Positions 28,257 to 38,148 are shown, counted from the stretch's first letter. The stretch: 64,000 nt of DNA from GM7GCV1 sp965221105 (GCA_965221105.1 OZ244871.1:1364001-1428000), one strand, 5' to 3'. The notes: generated by a model from the letters alone, not told the origin. Numbers and translations are program-made.

Positions 28257-28820
28257 ATGGAAGCACAAATATTGAGGCTGAATATCGCTGGCCAGCCCAT
28301 TGAATGGCTGAATTGGCAAGAGGCTGTGACGCTCTACGCCCGACAGATTGTTGTGTGGACGCTCGGTGATACCGTACGTGAAGTACGCGGCGGCACCTGC
28401 CGGGCAACAGGCCTGCAAACCATTATTGCCCTGCCCAGTATTATCGCCAGCAACGGTGAACGCCTCGTACAGCCCAGAACAAACTATCCGCTGAACAACC
28501 GCACCTTGTTTGCCCGGGACGGCCATCTGTGTATGTACTGTGGTGGGCATTTTTCGGAGTCAACATTGACGCGAGATCACATCGTGCCGCTGTCTCGTGG
28601 AGGCAGAGATACCTGGGAAAACGTAGTGGCCAGTTGTCGGCGCTGTAACCAGCACAAGGGTAACATGCTGCTCGAAGATACCAATATGCAGTTGCTGGCG
28701 ACGCCCTACAGACCTAATCTGGCGGAGTATCTGGCACTGATCAATGGCGGGCGCATTCGCGCTGATCAGATGGAATTTCTCAGTAGCCAGTTTTCCAAAA
28801 ACTACCGGTCTCTCAATTAG
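28257..28820 (+). CDS. HNH endonuclease family protein
   Basis: A 187-residue protein with a C-terminal HNH fold: CMYCGG, then LTRDHIVPLSRGGRDTWENVV, then CRRCNQHKGN, giving two zinc CxxC knuckles and the catalytic DH. The N-terminal half (EWLNWQEAVTLYARQIVVW) is conserved in a widespread proteobacterial group of unknown function. ATG 28257 and TTG 28254 are both possible; AGGAGG lies 11 or 8 bases upstream. It is a stand-alone gene. Confidence 0.85.
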   Translation: MEAQILRLNIAGQPIEWLNWQEAVTLYARQIVVWTLGDTVREVRGGTCRATGLQTIIALPSIIASNGERLVQPRTNYPLNNRTLFARDGHLCMYCGGHFSESTLTRDHIVPLSRGGRDTWENVVASCRRCNQHKGNMLLEDTNMQLLATPYRPNLAEYLALINGGRIRADQMEFLSSQFSKNYRSLN

Positions 28821-28887
28821 CAGCCTGACTCTCGCATAACTCAGGATCATGCGAACAGTCCGCCAGGTTATCGCCGCAAAGTTTGAT

Positions 28888-30318
28888 CTATACAAGCTGG
28901 GTGTAGAGCACTGCGGCGATAACAACTGCCATCATCAGATTGAGCATCAAACCCTCCCGGGCCATTTCTGTCATGCTGACATACCCTGTGCCGTAGACAA
29001 TGGCGTTGGGTGCAGTGGCAACAGGTAGCATGAACGCACAGCTCGATGAGAGTACAGCGGGTATCATCATCAGTTCAATCGGCAGCGAGGCTGCACTGGC
29101 GGCCGCTGCCAGTATCGGCATCAGCAATGTTGTGGTGGCCACATTTGAAGTGATTTCCGTCATGAAGGTCACACTGAGACAGATCGCCAGTATCAGCATA
29201 AAGGGATTCAGCCCGGCGGTCTGGCCCAATGCCTGGCCAATCCATTCACCAGTGCCGCTGGCATCAAAGGCACGGGCGATTGTGATGCCACCGGCAAAAA
29301 GCAGCAGCATGCCCCACGGGATGTCCACTGCCGTTTTCCAGTCGAGCAGGCGTTCGCGGTTTTGTGATGAATCCTCTGTGCCGGAAGGGATGATAAACAT
29401 GAGCAGCACGCCCAAAATTGCCACAGTGGAATCGCCAACCTGGGCTTGTGGCAACAGCCTGGACCAACCTCCAAAAGGTTCCAGTCTGAACACCCAGAGG
29501 GCAACAACCAGCCCGAAGACTGCCGCGACCCGATACTCTGCCGGTGACCAGGAACCGACGTTCTCAAACTGGACAGCTTCGCCAGTGACCATGCGCCTGG
29601 TCAGCCAGAGCCACATCAGGGGCAGTCCTATCACAACAACCGGTACGCCGACGCGCATCCAGTCGAGAAAGCCGTATTCCTTCCCTGACAGCTCCTCGTA
29701 GACTCCGGCAAACACCAGGTTTGGTGGTGTCCCAACCAATGTGGCAATGCCACCCAGATTGCAGGAGAAGGCGATACCAAGAACGATGGGGACCGACATC
29801 CTTCGGTCGTCGAACTGATGAATGACGGCAAGTGCAATGGGCATGAGGACGAGACAGGTAGCCGTATTGCTGATCCACATGGACATGAAGGCCCCGCACA
29901 GCATGAAGGCCAGCACCAGGCCCCGGCCACCGCGGCCACCGACAAGACGCAGCATTCCGTAAGCGAAGCGCCGATGCAGGCCTGCCTTCTCGATGGCTTT
30001 TGCGACCATAAAGCCGCCCATCATCAGCAGAATGATGTGCGCACCCAGAGCAGCTGCGGCCTCTCTGTGGGACAGCACGCCAGATAGCGGGAAGAGCACA
30101 AAGGGCAACAGACTGGTCACCGGAATTGGCAGAGCTTCGGTCACCCACCAGATTGCTGTAATCAGCGTTATGGCAAGGGTCACGGCAATGCCTGGGTCGA
30201 CACCTGCTGCCAGGGTGAGGTAGTAGAGGATTAGTGCTGCAATCGGGCCAGATAGCAGCGCAACATCTTTCCTTTTGGGGCTTATATGCGCAGGTTGACG
30301 GCTCACGCTGCTTTCCAT
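28888..30318 (-). CDS. SLC13/DASS-family anion transporter
   Basis: A 476-residue carrier of the divalent anion:Na+ symporter family. The paired SNT motifs that bind Na+ and substrate carboxylate are in WISNTATCLVLMP and EITSNVATTTLLMP; LVGTPPNLVFAG and PVATAPNAIVYG are the matching elements in each repeat. Likely substrates are sulfate or C4-dicarboxylates. ATG 30318 begins a short cytoplasmic tail before the first helix. Upstream sequence is a tnpB relic whose frame overlaps this gene by 16 bases, so the native promoter may have been displaced. Confidence 0.9.
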   Translation of the reverse strand: MESSVSRQPAHISPKRKDVALLSGPIAALILYYLTLAAGVDPGIAVTLAITLITAIWWVTEALPIPVTSLLPFVLFPLSGVLSHREAAAALGAHIILLMMGGFMVAKAIEKAGLHRRFAYGMLRLVGGRGGRGLVLAFMLCGAFMSMWISNTATCLVLMPIALAVIHQFDDRRMSVPIVLGIAFSCNLGGIATLVGTPPNLVFAGVYEELSGKEYGFLDWMRVGVPVVVIGLPLMWLWLTRRMVTGEAVQFENVGSWSPAEYRVAAVFGLVVALWVFRLEPFGGWSRLLPQAQVGDSTVAILGVLLMFIIPSGTEDSSQNRERLLDWKTAVDIPWGMLLLFAGGITIARAFDASGTGEWIGQALGQTAGLNPFMLILAICLSVTFMTEITSNVATTTLLMPILAAAASAASLPIELMMIPAVLSSSCAFMLPVATAPNAIVYGTGYVSMTEMAREGLMLNLMMAVVIAAVLYTQLV

Positions 30319-30629
30319 CGGTATGGATATTGACGGTTCATCGGAGTGTCCAGCGCCAACGCTCCACGCCGTCCGGTCACAGCGGCCACCACCAGAATAT
30401 TCACCGCGATATTTCCGTCCGCATTGCCTGTGTGTTCGCACATAACACACACGAATTCGGATTGGGACCCACGGAGTGAGCAGGTTATGCAGTCCCGCCA
30501 ATTCCTTGCGAGACAATGGTTCCGGACGAACCGGCAGGCACCGGCTGTCTGCACCAGCAAGTCATGCCTGGCACTTATGTCAGGGCAAAACCAAAAAGTA
30601 CCGGATCGGAATTTGATGGGTTCGCTCAT
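30303..30629 (-). pseudogene. IS200/IS605-type tnpB relic with a large internal deletion
   Basis: A 108-codon frame that joins two distant parts of a TnpB protein. The first 45 residues match the N-terminus (KFR ... LLVQTAGACRFVRNHCLARN). They run straight into the C-terminal zinc ribbon (SEFVCVMCEHTGNADGNIAVNIL), which keeps one CxxC and the last RuvC aspartate (Asp71). The central part, about 250 residues with the other catalytic residues and the first zinc CxxC, is gone. Only one such piece is present, with no tnpA. Confidence 0.7.
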
Positions 30630-30772
30630 TGCGTCAACTTATGTATGTAAGCCCCTTCCTTTTCATGAACAGTTCAGGCACTGGGAGTAGAATGCGCAGA
30701 ATCTATCATAGCCACCCGGCTGATGTATGTCTGGATTTCAGGTAGTGGCGTATCAAATCAGGTGTTCTGCGC

Positions 30773-31120
30773 GTGAATGGTGTCGAAGAGACGAAACACA
30801 GCACTCTGAATGAACCTGGGGCAAGCGCGCAGATATACCAGGTTTTGCTCTCTGTGCCTCCGGGGCAGGTCGTAACCTACGGGCAGCTGGCCCGGCTGTG
30901 CGGGTTGGGTCGGGGAGCCCGCGTGGTAGCCGCAGCACTGAAAAAACTCCCGTCAGACACGCGGGTACCCTGGCACCGGGTCATCAATGCTCGGGGGGGG
31001 ATCAGTCTGCCGGGGTCCCGTGGAGCGGAACAGCGCCGTCGTTTGGAAGCAGAACATATCTATTGTGCGCAGGGGCGAGTCGATCTCAGCGTATACGGAT
31101 GGAGACCGGGGCGTGATTGA
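30773..31120 (+). CDS. Alkyltransferase-like protein (ATL)
   Basis: A 115-residue protein of the MGMT DNA-binding-domain family. The methyl-accepting Cys of the PCHRV motif is replaced by Trp67 in PWHRVIN, which defines ATL proteins. These bind O6-alkylguanine without repairing it and pass the lesion to nucleotide excision repair. PPGQVVTYGQLA is the family N-terminal block. The start is GTG 30773. No other repair gene is adjacent. Confidence 0.9.
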   Translation: MNGVEETKHSTLNEPGASAQIYQVLLSVPPGQVVTYGQLARLCGLGRGARVVAAALKKLPSDTRVPWHRVINARGGISLPGSRGAEQRRRLEAEHIYCAQGRVDLSVYGWRPGRD

Positions 31121-31571
31121 TCCAGTCTATCAGGTGCTGCTGATCCACAGGGCACTGCTTGTTTCCAGCAGCTGCTCTCTCCCGCAGTATCCGTGGTGCA
31201 CCGCAGCAGACAGTTGAGGGCGATCAGGTCAGACACTGTGCAATACGCCCATATTCAGAGCGGGTGCGTAAGCCATCGCTGCCCTGAAGAAATCAGCGCG
31301 ATGATTCCTGACCCGGATGACCGGGAAATGCCCAATCGGTGGCGGACGCTCTGTAGAGGTGACGGTCCACTGACCCGGAGATTTTCGAAAATCCAACCCT
31401 GTGGGTACCCGAGGTCAGGACATGTGACTGCGCCTATTGCCATTCTTATGCTGACTGAGACTGTACTCGGCAGGACTTTTGACAACCGCGCCATAAAAAT
31501 TGAAATCCATGGGTGACAACTCAACGATGTGGCGTTAGTCTGGCCTCTTTGAAAAGTAAGCGGAGACTGAT
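31121..31571. other. Intergenic region without a recognised gene
   Basis: About 450 bases. Small open frames on both strands show no family resemblance. No tRNA, clear terminator or repeat was found. Confidence 0.4.
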
Positions 31572-32129
31572 ATGAAACGGCACTTTTATCTCAGCGCGGA
31601 TTTGGACGATCTGGAGCACTTCGAAGAAGAGCTTGAAGCCAAGGGGCTCTCTACCCCACAAATCCATGTAATCAGCAAGGATGAGGCCGGGTTGGATCAC
31701 CATCACAAGCTCAACCAGGTGCATCAATGGTTTCAGACCGATGTGGTCCATTCAACTCTGAAGGGTGCCCTGATCGGGGTCATCGTGGCGTCTACAATTA
31801 TCGCTGGGGCAAATTTTGCCGGTCTGTCGGAGACTATTGGCTGGGTGCCCTTCTTCCTTTTGTCAACTGTTTTACTGGGATTTTGTACCTGGGAAGCGGG
31901 ATTCATCGGCACCCAGTTGCCGAATCACCACTTCAAGAAGTTCCAGAAAGCGCTTGATCACGGCAAACATCTGGTGATGGTGGATGTGGATGCGACCGAG
32001 GAACCCATCCTGCGGCAAGTTGCTGCAGCACATCCCAAGCTGCACCATGCCGGTGAGGGTGGTGGTGCGCCCAAATGGACTATTTTCGGACAGAAGAAGG
32101 CACAGGAATTTGCCAAGTGGGCACCCTGA
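31572..32129 (+). CDS. Membrane protein of unknown function (conserved in Pseudomonas-type bacteria)
   Basis: A 185-residue protein with a soluble N-terminal part (MKRHFYLSADLDDLEHFEE, IHVISKDEAGL), two adjacent hydrophobic helices (about 66-118, ending LGFCTWEAGFIG), and a soluble C-terminal part (KHLVMVDVDATEEPIL, WTIFGQ). It resembles a gammaproteobacterial family long mis-titled as NAD/FAD-utilising enzyme; no nucleotide-binding motif is visible. Function is unknown. The ATG has GGAGAC upstream. The next two + genes may be cotranscribed. Confidence 0.8.
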   Translation: MKRHFYLSADLDDLEHFEEELEAKGLSTPQIHVISKDEAGLDHHHKLNQVHQWFQTDVVHSTLKGALIGVIVASTIIAGANFAGLSETIGWVPFFLLSTVLLGFCTWEAGFIGTQLPNHHFKKFQKALDHGKHLVMVDVDATEEPILRQVAAAHPKLHHAGEGGGAPKWTIFGQKKAQEFAKWAP

Positions 32130-32187
32130 AGAGATACTTCACAGGTAGGAGTCTGGGAGGCCTGCTCATATTCTGAGGGTTGGGTGT

Positions 32188-32562
32188 GTGGAAAACCGCG
32201 CATACTTTGTGCTGGGGGATTTTTTCTCGAACCTGATGGCGGGTCTGCTGGTTGGCATAGTCAGCGCCCTCTGCGTCGATACCGGCTGGAATATGCTTGT
32301 TGCCATGTTTCTGATGATGGCGCTGGGTATGGTCATCGCCATGCTGCTTTGGATACCTGTTTCAATTTTCTTCGGTGCGATGGAGGTGATGGTGCCGCTT
32401 ATGTTCACTGGAATGCTCAGCGGCATGCTCGTGGGCACGCTGGCCGCCATGCAGCCGATTACAGTTTCTGATGGGTTTTTGCTGGGTGCTGCCACAGGGC
32501 TGGCCTGTGTCGGCTTGATCTGGGCAGTGAATCTTCTCCTGTCTGGAAAGCGGGAAGTGTAG
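32188..32562 (+). CDS. Small hydrophobic membrane protein, unknown function
   Basis: A 124-residue protein made almost entirely of four hydrophobic segments, unusually rich in Met (for example MLVAMFLMMALGMVIAML and LMFTGMLSGMLVG). Charged residues are confined to the ends. The start is GTG 32188 with GAGGG upstream. I do not recognise the family. It lies between the preceding membrane protein and a broken methyltransferase, all on the + strand. Confidence 0.65.
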   Translation: MENRAYFVLGDFFSNLMAGLLVGIVSALCVDTGWNMLVAMFLMMALGMVIAMLLWIPVSIFFGAMEVMVPLMFTGMLSGMLVGTLAAMQPITVSDGFLLGAATGLACVGLIWAVNLLLSGKREV

Positions 32563-32569
32563 GTGGTGT

Positions 32570-33186
32570 TTGGTTGATTTGGTGACCCGGACAAAATGGG
32601 ACCGGGCTGCACCCACGTTTGACTTCATGGCGGGACGAGGTGCCGAAAAGCGCTGGGCACCGTTCAAAGATGAGCTCTTTGCACACATGGGGATAGACAG
32701 CCGCATTTTGTTCCTGGCTCTGGGAACCGGCCTGGACATACCCAGATTTCCGCCCGGAAGGAAGATTACCACTCTGGATATAAGCCCCAAAATGCTTGAA
32801 CAGGCTCAACCGAGGCTGGAAGCTTACGAGGGGAGATTGACGCTCATGAGATGGATGTGCACGACATGCCATTTCCACCCGAGAGCTTTGACCAGGTGTT
32901 CACCTCCTGTACCTTCTGCTCTGTTCTCAATCCGGTCGATGGATTAGCCCGGCTCGGAGAAGTTTTAAGGCCGGGCGGAGAAATTTTTATGTTTGAACAC
33001 ACCGGTAGCCGGTATTTTCCTTTCAGTCTGATGATGCACCTTATGACCTTGCTGTCCCGCAGGTTTGGGCCCGATATGAACCGCGATACTGTTGCCAATG
33101 TGCGTGCCGCCGGTTTCGAGATTGTTGAAATCAATCATCTCTTTCTCGATGTCGTCAAGACTATTCAGGCACGCAAAAACCAGTAG
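32570..33186 (+). pseudogene. Class I SAM methyltransferase split by a frameshift
   Basis: The first part (about 32570-32840) reads KWDRAAPTFDFMAG and FLALGTGLDIPRFP, the SAM loop, then TTLDISPKMLEQAQ. The rest continues only in a different frame: MDVHDMPFPPESFDQVFTSCTFCSVLNP, then EVLRPGGEIFMFEH, ending at 33186. Together these give one ordinary UbiE/Methyltransf_11-type enzyme of about 205 residues. Loss of one base near 32838-32842 explains the break. It may be a true pseudogene or a sequencing error. The start is TTG 32570 or GTG 32582. Confidence 0.8.
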
Positions 33187-33190
33187 TCTT

Positions 33191-33520
33191 TCAAGATGAT
33201 GATGGGTAAAAGCTTTCCAGTTTGATTCGAGCATCATCGGCCGTACACCTCGACTCCGCGGTCACTGCCTCCCGGTTACGTGCCTTCGCCTGTGCATCTA
33301 CTTTTTTCTTTACAGTTGCCCGGTCAGGCAGACGCCGATTGACACAGTGTCTCGACAAGACTCTGAACTCGCACTCCGCCATAGTCAACCAACTCCCATG
33401 TTTGGGTGTGTAGACCAATTCCAGTTTCTCCCGCAGCACCCGTGCCGTTTCGGGTGGACATGCTGTATACAGTGACGCGCCGGTGTGAGTGTTCAGGGTG
33501 TCCATCACAATAGTAAGAAT
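33191..33520 (-). pseudogene. IS630-family transposase, C-terminal fragment
   Basis: About 110 codons match the end of an IS630/Tc1-type DDE transposase: TIVMDTLNTHTGASLY with the second catalytic Asp, YTPKHGSWLTMAECEF with the catalytic Glu, then SRHCVNRRLPD and the terminal ADARIKLESFYPSS. The N-terminal helix-turn-helix and first Asp are not found upstream, where the frame (to 33649) no longer resembles the family. It is a decayed insertion relic. Confidence 0.75.
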
Positions 33521-33929
33521 GGATACCAGCTCAACTCTATCCGGGCGAAGCGTGCCGATATTCCCAGGGCTTGGATCAACAGCACCTTCCTGGTCATGAA
33601 CCTGCTGATCCTGCTGGAGTTTCTTACTGGCTCTGGAAAAGGCCCGCATCCAGGTGAAAAACTGGTGCTCACAGCCCGTCAGAACCCGTGTTGGGCACTG
33701 GCGGATGTACGTGGATCAGCAGGGGAGACAGATATGAGGGTTGGCGATTTTATAAGCGGACCCTGCACAGTTCGTGGCAGGAGTCATAGAAGTTTTCCTC
33801 ACGGAGATGCTTTGGTGTGCAACCGAATGCGTGGAGCATTTTGGTGACTGATGCGGTGAATGTGGCCAGCCGACTTACAGTTGTGCATGGAGGCATCGAA
33901 GGTACAGATGGTACAGCGGGGCTGTGCCT
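33521..33929. other. Decayed sequence between the IS630 relic and the RND genes
   Basis: No gene recognised. Near its right end (about 33,878) the string ACTTACAGTTGT also occurs in the palindromic repeat at 38812-38891, a hint that more IS-end debris lies here. Confidence 0.35.
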
Positions 33930-36900
33930 TCAGTGCTCATCCGGCAACTCATTCCTGCCCATTAGGCGGAATGCAGCGGCCTGAATATCCTTACCAATCA
34001 CATAGAGGGTTGGCACCAGCAACAGTGTGACACAGGTGGCAAACAATACCCCGAAAGCTACGGAAGTAGCCATGGGTTTGACGAACTGCGCCTGGATGGA
34101 GGTTTCGAGCTGGATCGGAAGCAATCCCAGGAAGGTCGTCAGCGAGGTCAGGGCGACAGCACGAAACCGCATGGTGCCGGCGCTGTTGACGGCTTCCTGC
34201 CAACCATGACCTTCGTCTATGTGCTGATTGATAAAGTCCACCATCAGCAGGCTGTCATTCACTACTACGCCAATCAGGCCGACAATACCGACAATGGAGA
34301 GCATACTGACATCAAGGCCAGTAATCAGGTGGCCCAAGATCGCTCCAATGATGCCGAAGGGGATCACCGACATGATCAACACTGGTTGCAGGTAGCTCTT
34401 CAATGGAATCGCCAAGGCAGCAAATATGAGCAACAGGATGATGGCCAGCGCGAATTTCAGCGTTTGGTTGGTTTCCTGTTCATCCTCTGCCTCGCCTGTC
34501 AGGCGGAAGTCTACTCTTGGATAATTCACCAGAATCTGAGGCAGTATCTGACGTTCCAGCAGGTCAGCTGCGGCACCGGGTTCAAGAATTGATTTATCGA
34601 TATCGGCCTGGACATTGACCACCCGCTGCCGGTCAAAGCGGCTGATGACACCAAAACCGCTGCGTTCGTGCACTTCTCCAACCACGGAAAAGGGTACCTT
34701 GCGCCCATCCGGCAGACGTATCCACATACTCTTCAGACTATCGGTTGAGTGCCTGTCAGCCTCGGGGAATCGCACATAGACCCGAACTTCTTCGCGTCCC
34801 CGTTGTATCCGTTGAATCTCGGCACCAAAAAAGGCCTGCCGCACCTGCCGCGCCAGCTCGACGTCACCAATTCCCAGTGCTTCACCCTCGGGGGTCGCCA
34901 GAATGTTCAATTCCCGGCTGCCAGCTTTAAAGCTGTCGCGTACATCCCGGATGCCATTGATTGTTGAGACCGCCATTTTGACTTCTTCTGCAGCCCGGCG
35001 CAGCTCATCGAGATGCTGGCCCCGCAGTTCGACATCCACAGCGGGGCCGCCCGGGCCTGCGTTCGCATCCACGCTGAATGCTCGAACCCCTTCCATCACG
35101 GGTAGGGATTCGCGTAGCCATTGTGCGAGTTCAACCGAGCTGATGTCACGATCCTCACTGGGTATGAGCTGGATGTCGATGTGTGCACTGGCATCATTTT
35201 CCGATCTCACCAAAATATGCCTGATCACTCGCCGCGATTGGGGATCCTGCACCTGAAAGCGCTTGTCCATCATGTTCGCAGCCTGCTCGATGCGTCGTGC
35301 AAATTGGTGGGTGAGGTGCCAAGGTGTTCCCTCGGGCATATCCAAATCGATATTGATGTAGTCAGATGGGACATCGGGGAAGAACACCAGCCGCACCCAC
35401 TTGGCTGGTACCGTGGACAAACACAGAATCAGCACAGAAACAAATATCGACAGGGTGACATAGCGGTATTCAAGGCACCGTTCTAGCAGTCGGCTATAGG
35501 GCCCTTGTGCAAATCTTCCAATTCCCAGAGAAAAATGACGTTGCAGACGACGTATCCAGAAGTCTTTCCCTTGGGCACCATCTCTGATGCGCACATGGCG
35601 AAGATGCGCGGGCAAAATCAGTTTGGTTTCAATCAGTGAAAAAACGACACACAGCATCACCACCATGCCAACCTGACCCATGATTCTCGCAAAACCCTCG
35701 GTAATGAATAGCGTTGGGGCAAAGGCAATGGCCGTCGTCAGGGCACCAAAGATGGTCGCTGTTGCCACTCGCCTGACGCCCGCTACTATGCTGTGAATGC
35801 CATCCCGTTCGTTCTCCAGTTTGGCATAGGCGCTCTCGGCGGTGACGACCCCATCGTCCACCAGGATGCCCAGCACCAGAATAAAGGCGAATACCGACAG
35901 CACATTAATGGAAACCGGCAGCGAAAAAAAATAGACTGTAGCCAGGGTGCCCAGAATCGCAAATGGCACCCCCACAATCACCCAGAGCGCTAGTGACAAA
36001 TCAAGAAATAATGCCAGCGCCAGAATCACCAGCAGCGCTCCCTGCACAGCATTTTTCAGGAGCAGATCAATCCGCGCTCGCAGAATGTTGCTGGCATCAT
36101 TCCAGCCCACAATATGCACCTTATCAGCAAGTGTTGGCTGCTTGAGCGCGATATACGCCCTGATCTGTTCGGTAATATCCAGCACATCCTGATTGCCAAC
36201 CCGTTCAATCTCAAGCGTAATGGCAGGCTCGCCGTTGAACCGACTCAGCACAGGCTGTTCCTCGAACCGGTCACGAATCACCGCGATGTCGCCCAAATTG
36301 ATACGGGTGCCGTCATCGAGTGCCAGCAGGGCAAGTTCGGCATATTCAGTGCCGGCATAAGCCTGTGACACCGAACGTAAAGTGATGATGCCATCTGCTG
36401 TGCGCAACTGGCCGCCGGGAAGGTCCTGGGAACGTTGCCGGATGCTGTTTGTCACTTGATCAAAGTCCAGGCCATACCGGCGTAACTCGGCGTCGGAGAC
36501 TTCGATGGATATCTCGTACTGCCTGTCTCCCAGAACGCTGATTTCGCTGATGTCCCCCAGGGCCAGAATCTCCTCACGAACCTGCTCGACCATCTGTTTG
36601 AGGACAACCTCGTCAACGTCACCGAAGATGCTGACCCGCATGGCAGGTGTCGTTGTGATCACCTCTTCAATGATGGGTTCCTCAGCATCTGTCGGAAAGG
36701 AGGCAATCCCGTCAATTCGCACCTTGGCCTGGTTCAGTGCACTGGAAAAATCGGCGTTGACGTCCATTTGAACTGTTACAACGCCAATTCCCTCGCGGGC
36801 TTCACTGCGCATCTCCTTCACGCCGACCAGATCCTGCAGTTCCTCCTCAATCTTGATAAGAATGCCTTGCTCAACCTCTTCCGGAGAACTGCCCGGGTAC

Positions 36901-37076
36901 GGCACCATCACCGTAAAGGTCGACGTTGGGTACGAGGGAAAGACCTCCTTGGTGAGTCCATCGAGAGCAAAGTATCCGGCAACCATTACCAGGATCAGGA
37001 GTATGTTTGCAGCATTGGGGTTGCAGGCCATCCATGCTATAGGCCCGGGCTCTCCGCGGAATGGGATATTACTCAT
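33930..37076 (-). CDS. RND-family efflux pump inner-membrane permease
   Basis: A 1,048-residue permease with the RND layout: TM1 near 20-40, a large periplasmic domain, TM2-6, a second periplasmic domain and TM8-12. The proton-relay pair in TM4 is present as Asp407-Asp408 in ILVDDGVVTAES, the same numbers as in AcrB. It is of the heavy-metal/multidrug-like group encoded with a single adaptor; the substrate cannot be inferred. Its start overlaps the adaptor gene by eight bases. No outer-membrane TolC-like gene is adjacent. Confidence 0.95.
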   Translation of the reverse strand: MSNIPFRGEPGPIAWMACNPNAANILLILVMVAGYFALDGLTKEVFPSYPTSTFTVMVPYPGSSPEEVEQGILIKIEEELQDLVGVKEMRSEAREGIGVVTVQMDVNADFSSALNQAKVRIDGIASFPTDAEEPIIEEVITTTPAMRVSIFGDVDEVVLKQMVEQVREEILALGDISEISVLGDRQYEISIEVSDAELRRYGLDFDQVTNSIRQRSQDLPGGQLRTADGIITLRSVSQAYAGTEYAELALLALDDGTRINLGDIAVIRDRFEEQPVLSRFNGEPAITLEIERVGNQDVLDITEQIRAYIALKQPTLADKVHIVGWNDASNILRARIDLLLKNAVQGALLVILALALFLDLSLALWVIVGVPFAILGTLATVYFFSLPVSINVLSVFAFILVLGILVDDGVVTAESAYAKLENERDGIHSIVAGVRRVATATIFGALTTAIAFAPTLFITEGFARIMGQVGMVVMLCVVFSLIETKLILPAHLRHVRIRDGAQGKDFWIRRLQRHFSLGIGRFAQGPYSRLLERCLEYRYVTLSIFVSVLILCLSTVPAKWVRLVFFPDVPSDYINIDLDMPEGTPWHLTHQFARRIEQAANMMDKRFQVQDPQSRRVIRHILVRSENDASAHIDIQLIPSEDRDISSVELAQWLRESLPVMEGVRAFSVDANAGPGGPAVDVELRGQHLDELRRAAEEVKMAVSTINGIRDVRDSFKAGSRELNILATPEGEALGIGDVELARQVRQAFFGAEIQRIQRGREEVRVYVRFPEADRHSTDSLKSMWIRLPDGRKVPFSVVGEVHERSGFGVISRFDRQRVVNVQADIDKSILEPGAAADLLERQILPQILVNYPRVDFRLTGEAEDEQETNQTLKFALAIILLLIFAALAIPLKSYLQPVLIMSVIPFGIIGAILGHLITGLDVSMLSIVGIVGLIGVVVNDSLLMVDFINQHIDEGHGWQEAVNSAGTMRFRAVALTSLTTFLGLLPIQLETSIQAQFVKPMATSVAFGVLFATCVTLLLVPTLYVIGKDIQAAAFRLMGRNELPDEH

Positions 37077-38148
37077 CGGAAATGTGCTCGCCCCGTGTCA
37101 CCGGCATGCCATCAAACATCAATTCCAGTCGTGATGTTACGATCACATCACCATCCCGCAGTCCCTCAGTTACGATAACCCCATCGCTGGAGTTGCGGAC
37201 AACGGTTACCCGTCGCCGGTGCAAACGACCTTCTACAAATACGAAGACGCTGTCTCCCTGATGCAGTGCTGATGCAGGGATCAATACTGCATCCGCAACC
37301 GGCTCGCCCGGAATCTCGGCGCGAACAAAGACTCCAAATGGCAAGGCTGTACCATGGCGCTTCGCATCAAGGGGTGCAGTGACTTCGAGCACAACAGGAA
37401 ATACCCGGGTTTGCTCATCGACCCTGGCCTCGATGGTGGATAATCGAGCCTCCCACTGCTGTTCGTGTCGGCCAAGCCTGGCAAAAATAGATACCCCGGG
37501 TTCATCCTGCTCTGAGAGAAAGCCCACTTCAGACGCAGTCACTGGCAGGCGAACCTCAGCCTTTTCTGAGCCGAGAATCCGACCAAGCTGCTGCCCCACA
37601 GTAACGTACTGGCCCAACTCCACTCGTTGACCGTCAATAACCGCATCGTACGGTGCCCGGATTTCCGTATTCCGGAGATCTTTCTCGGCCTTGATGATAC
37701 GCAATCGCGCTGCGTCAACATTGGCTTGCGCTTCCGCGATCCGGGCTGCTCCACGCTGAACCTTTGCATCGGCCAAAGCCAGTTCAGCCGTCGCCAAGCC
37801 AGCTTTGGCTTCGGCCAGTGCCAATTGATAGTGAGTTGGGTCAATACGCAACAGCAGGTGATCAGCAGCCACCATGCGACCCGGTTCGAAATCAGGTGAG
37901 AGCCACACAGTGCGCCCTGATACCTCACTGGTCAGATCCAACTCCCGCCACGCGGTCACATTTCCGTAGGCAATGACTGTGATCGGTACCTCTCCCATGC
38001 TCACCTCCTTCACCCTCACGGCAGGCGCGGTGCCCGGAGGATCGCTCAGTTCGGTCTCGGGTCGCATCGCGACCATCAACAGGGCAAGCAGTATCCCACC
38101 GGTGAGAATCGCAATTGGCAGCAGTGCCTTAATTCGGTTGTCGTCCAT
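37069..38148 (-). CDS. RND efflux periplasmic adaptor (membrane fusion protein)
   Basis: A 359-residue protein with one N-terminal membrane anchor (about 9-28), a beta-barrel/lipoyl region (VTAWRELDLTSEVSGRTVW, RAPYDAVIDGQRVELGQYV), an alpha-hairpin around 105-165, and the C-terminal membrane-proximal domain (VLIPASALHQGDSVFVF). It links the downstream RND permease to an outer-membrane channel. The stop overlaps the permease start, showing tight coupling. The region upstream contains IS debris rather than a regulator gene. Confidence 0.93.
   Translation of the reverse strand: MDDNRIKALLPIAILTGGILLALLMVAMRPETELSDPPGTAPAVRVKEVSMGEVPITVIAYGNVTAWRELDLTSEVSGRTVWLSPDFEPGRMVAADHLLLRIDPTHYQLALAEAKAGLATAELALADAKVQRGAARIAEAQANVDAARLRIIKAEKDLRNTEIRAPYDAVIDGQRVELGQYVTVGQQLGRILGSEKAEVRLPVTASEVGFLSEQDEPGVSIFARLGRHEQQWEARLSTIEARVDEQTRVFPVVLEVTAPLDAKRHGTALPFGVFVRAEIPGEPVADAVLIPASALHQGDSVFVFVEGRLHRRRVTVVRNSSDGVIVTEGLRDGDVIVTSRLELMFDGMPVTRGEHISDE

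Noticed and set aside
27940..28257. 105-codon + frame before the HNH gene
   Set aside because: No family resemblance, and it overlaps the ribosome site of the HNH gene.
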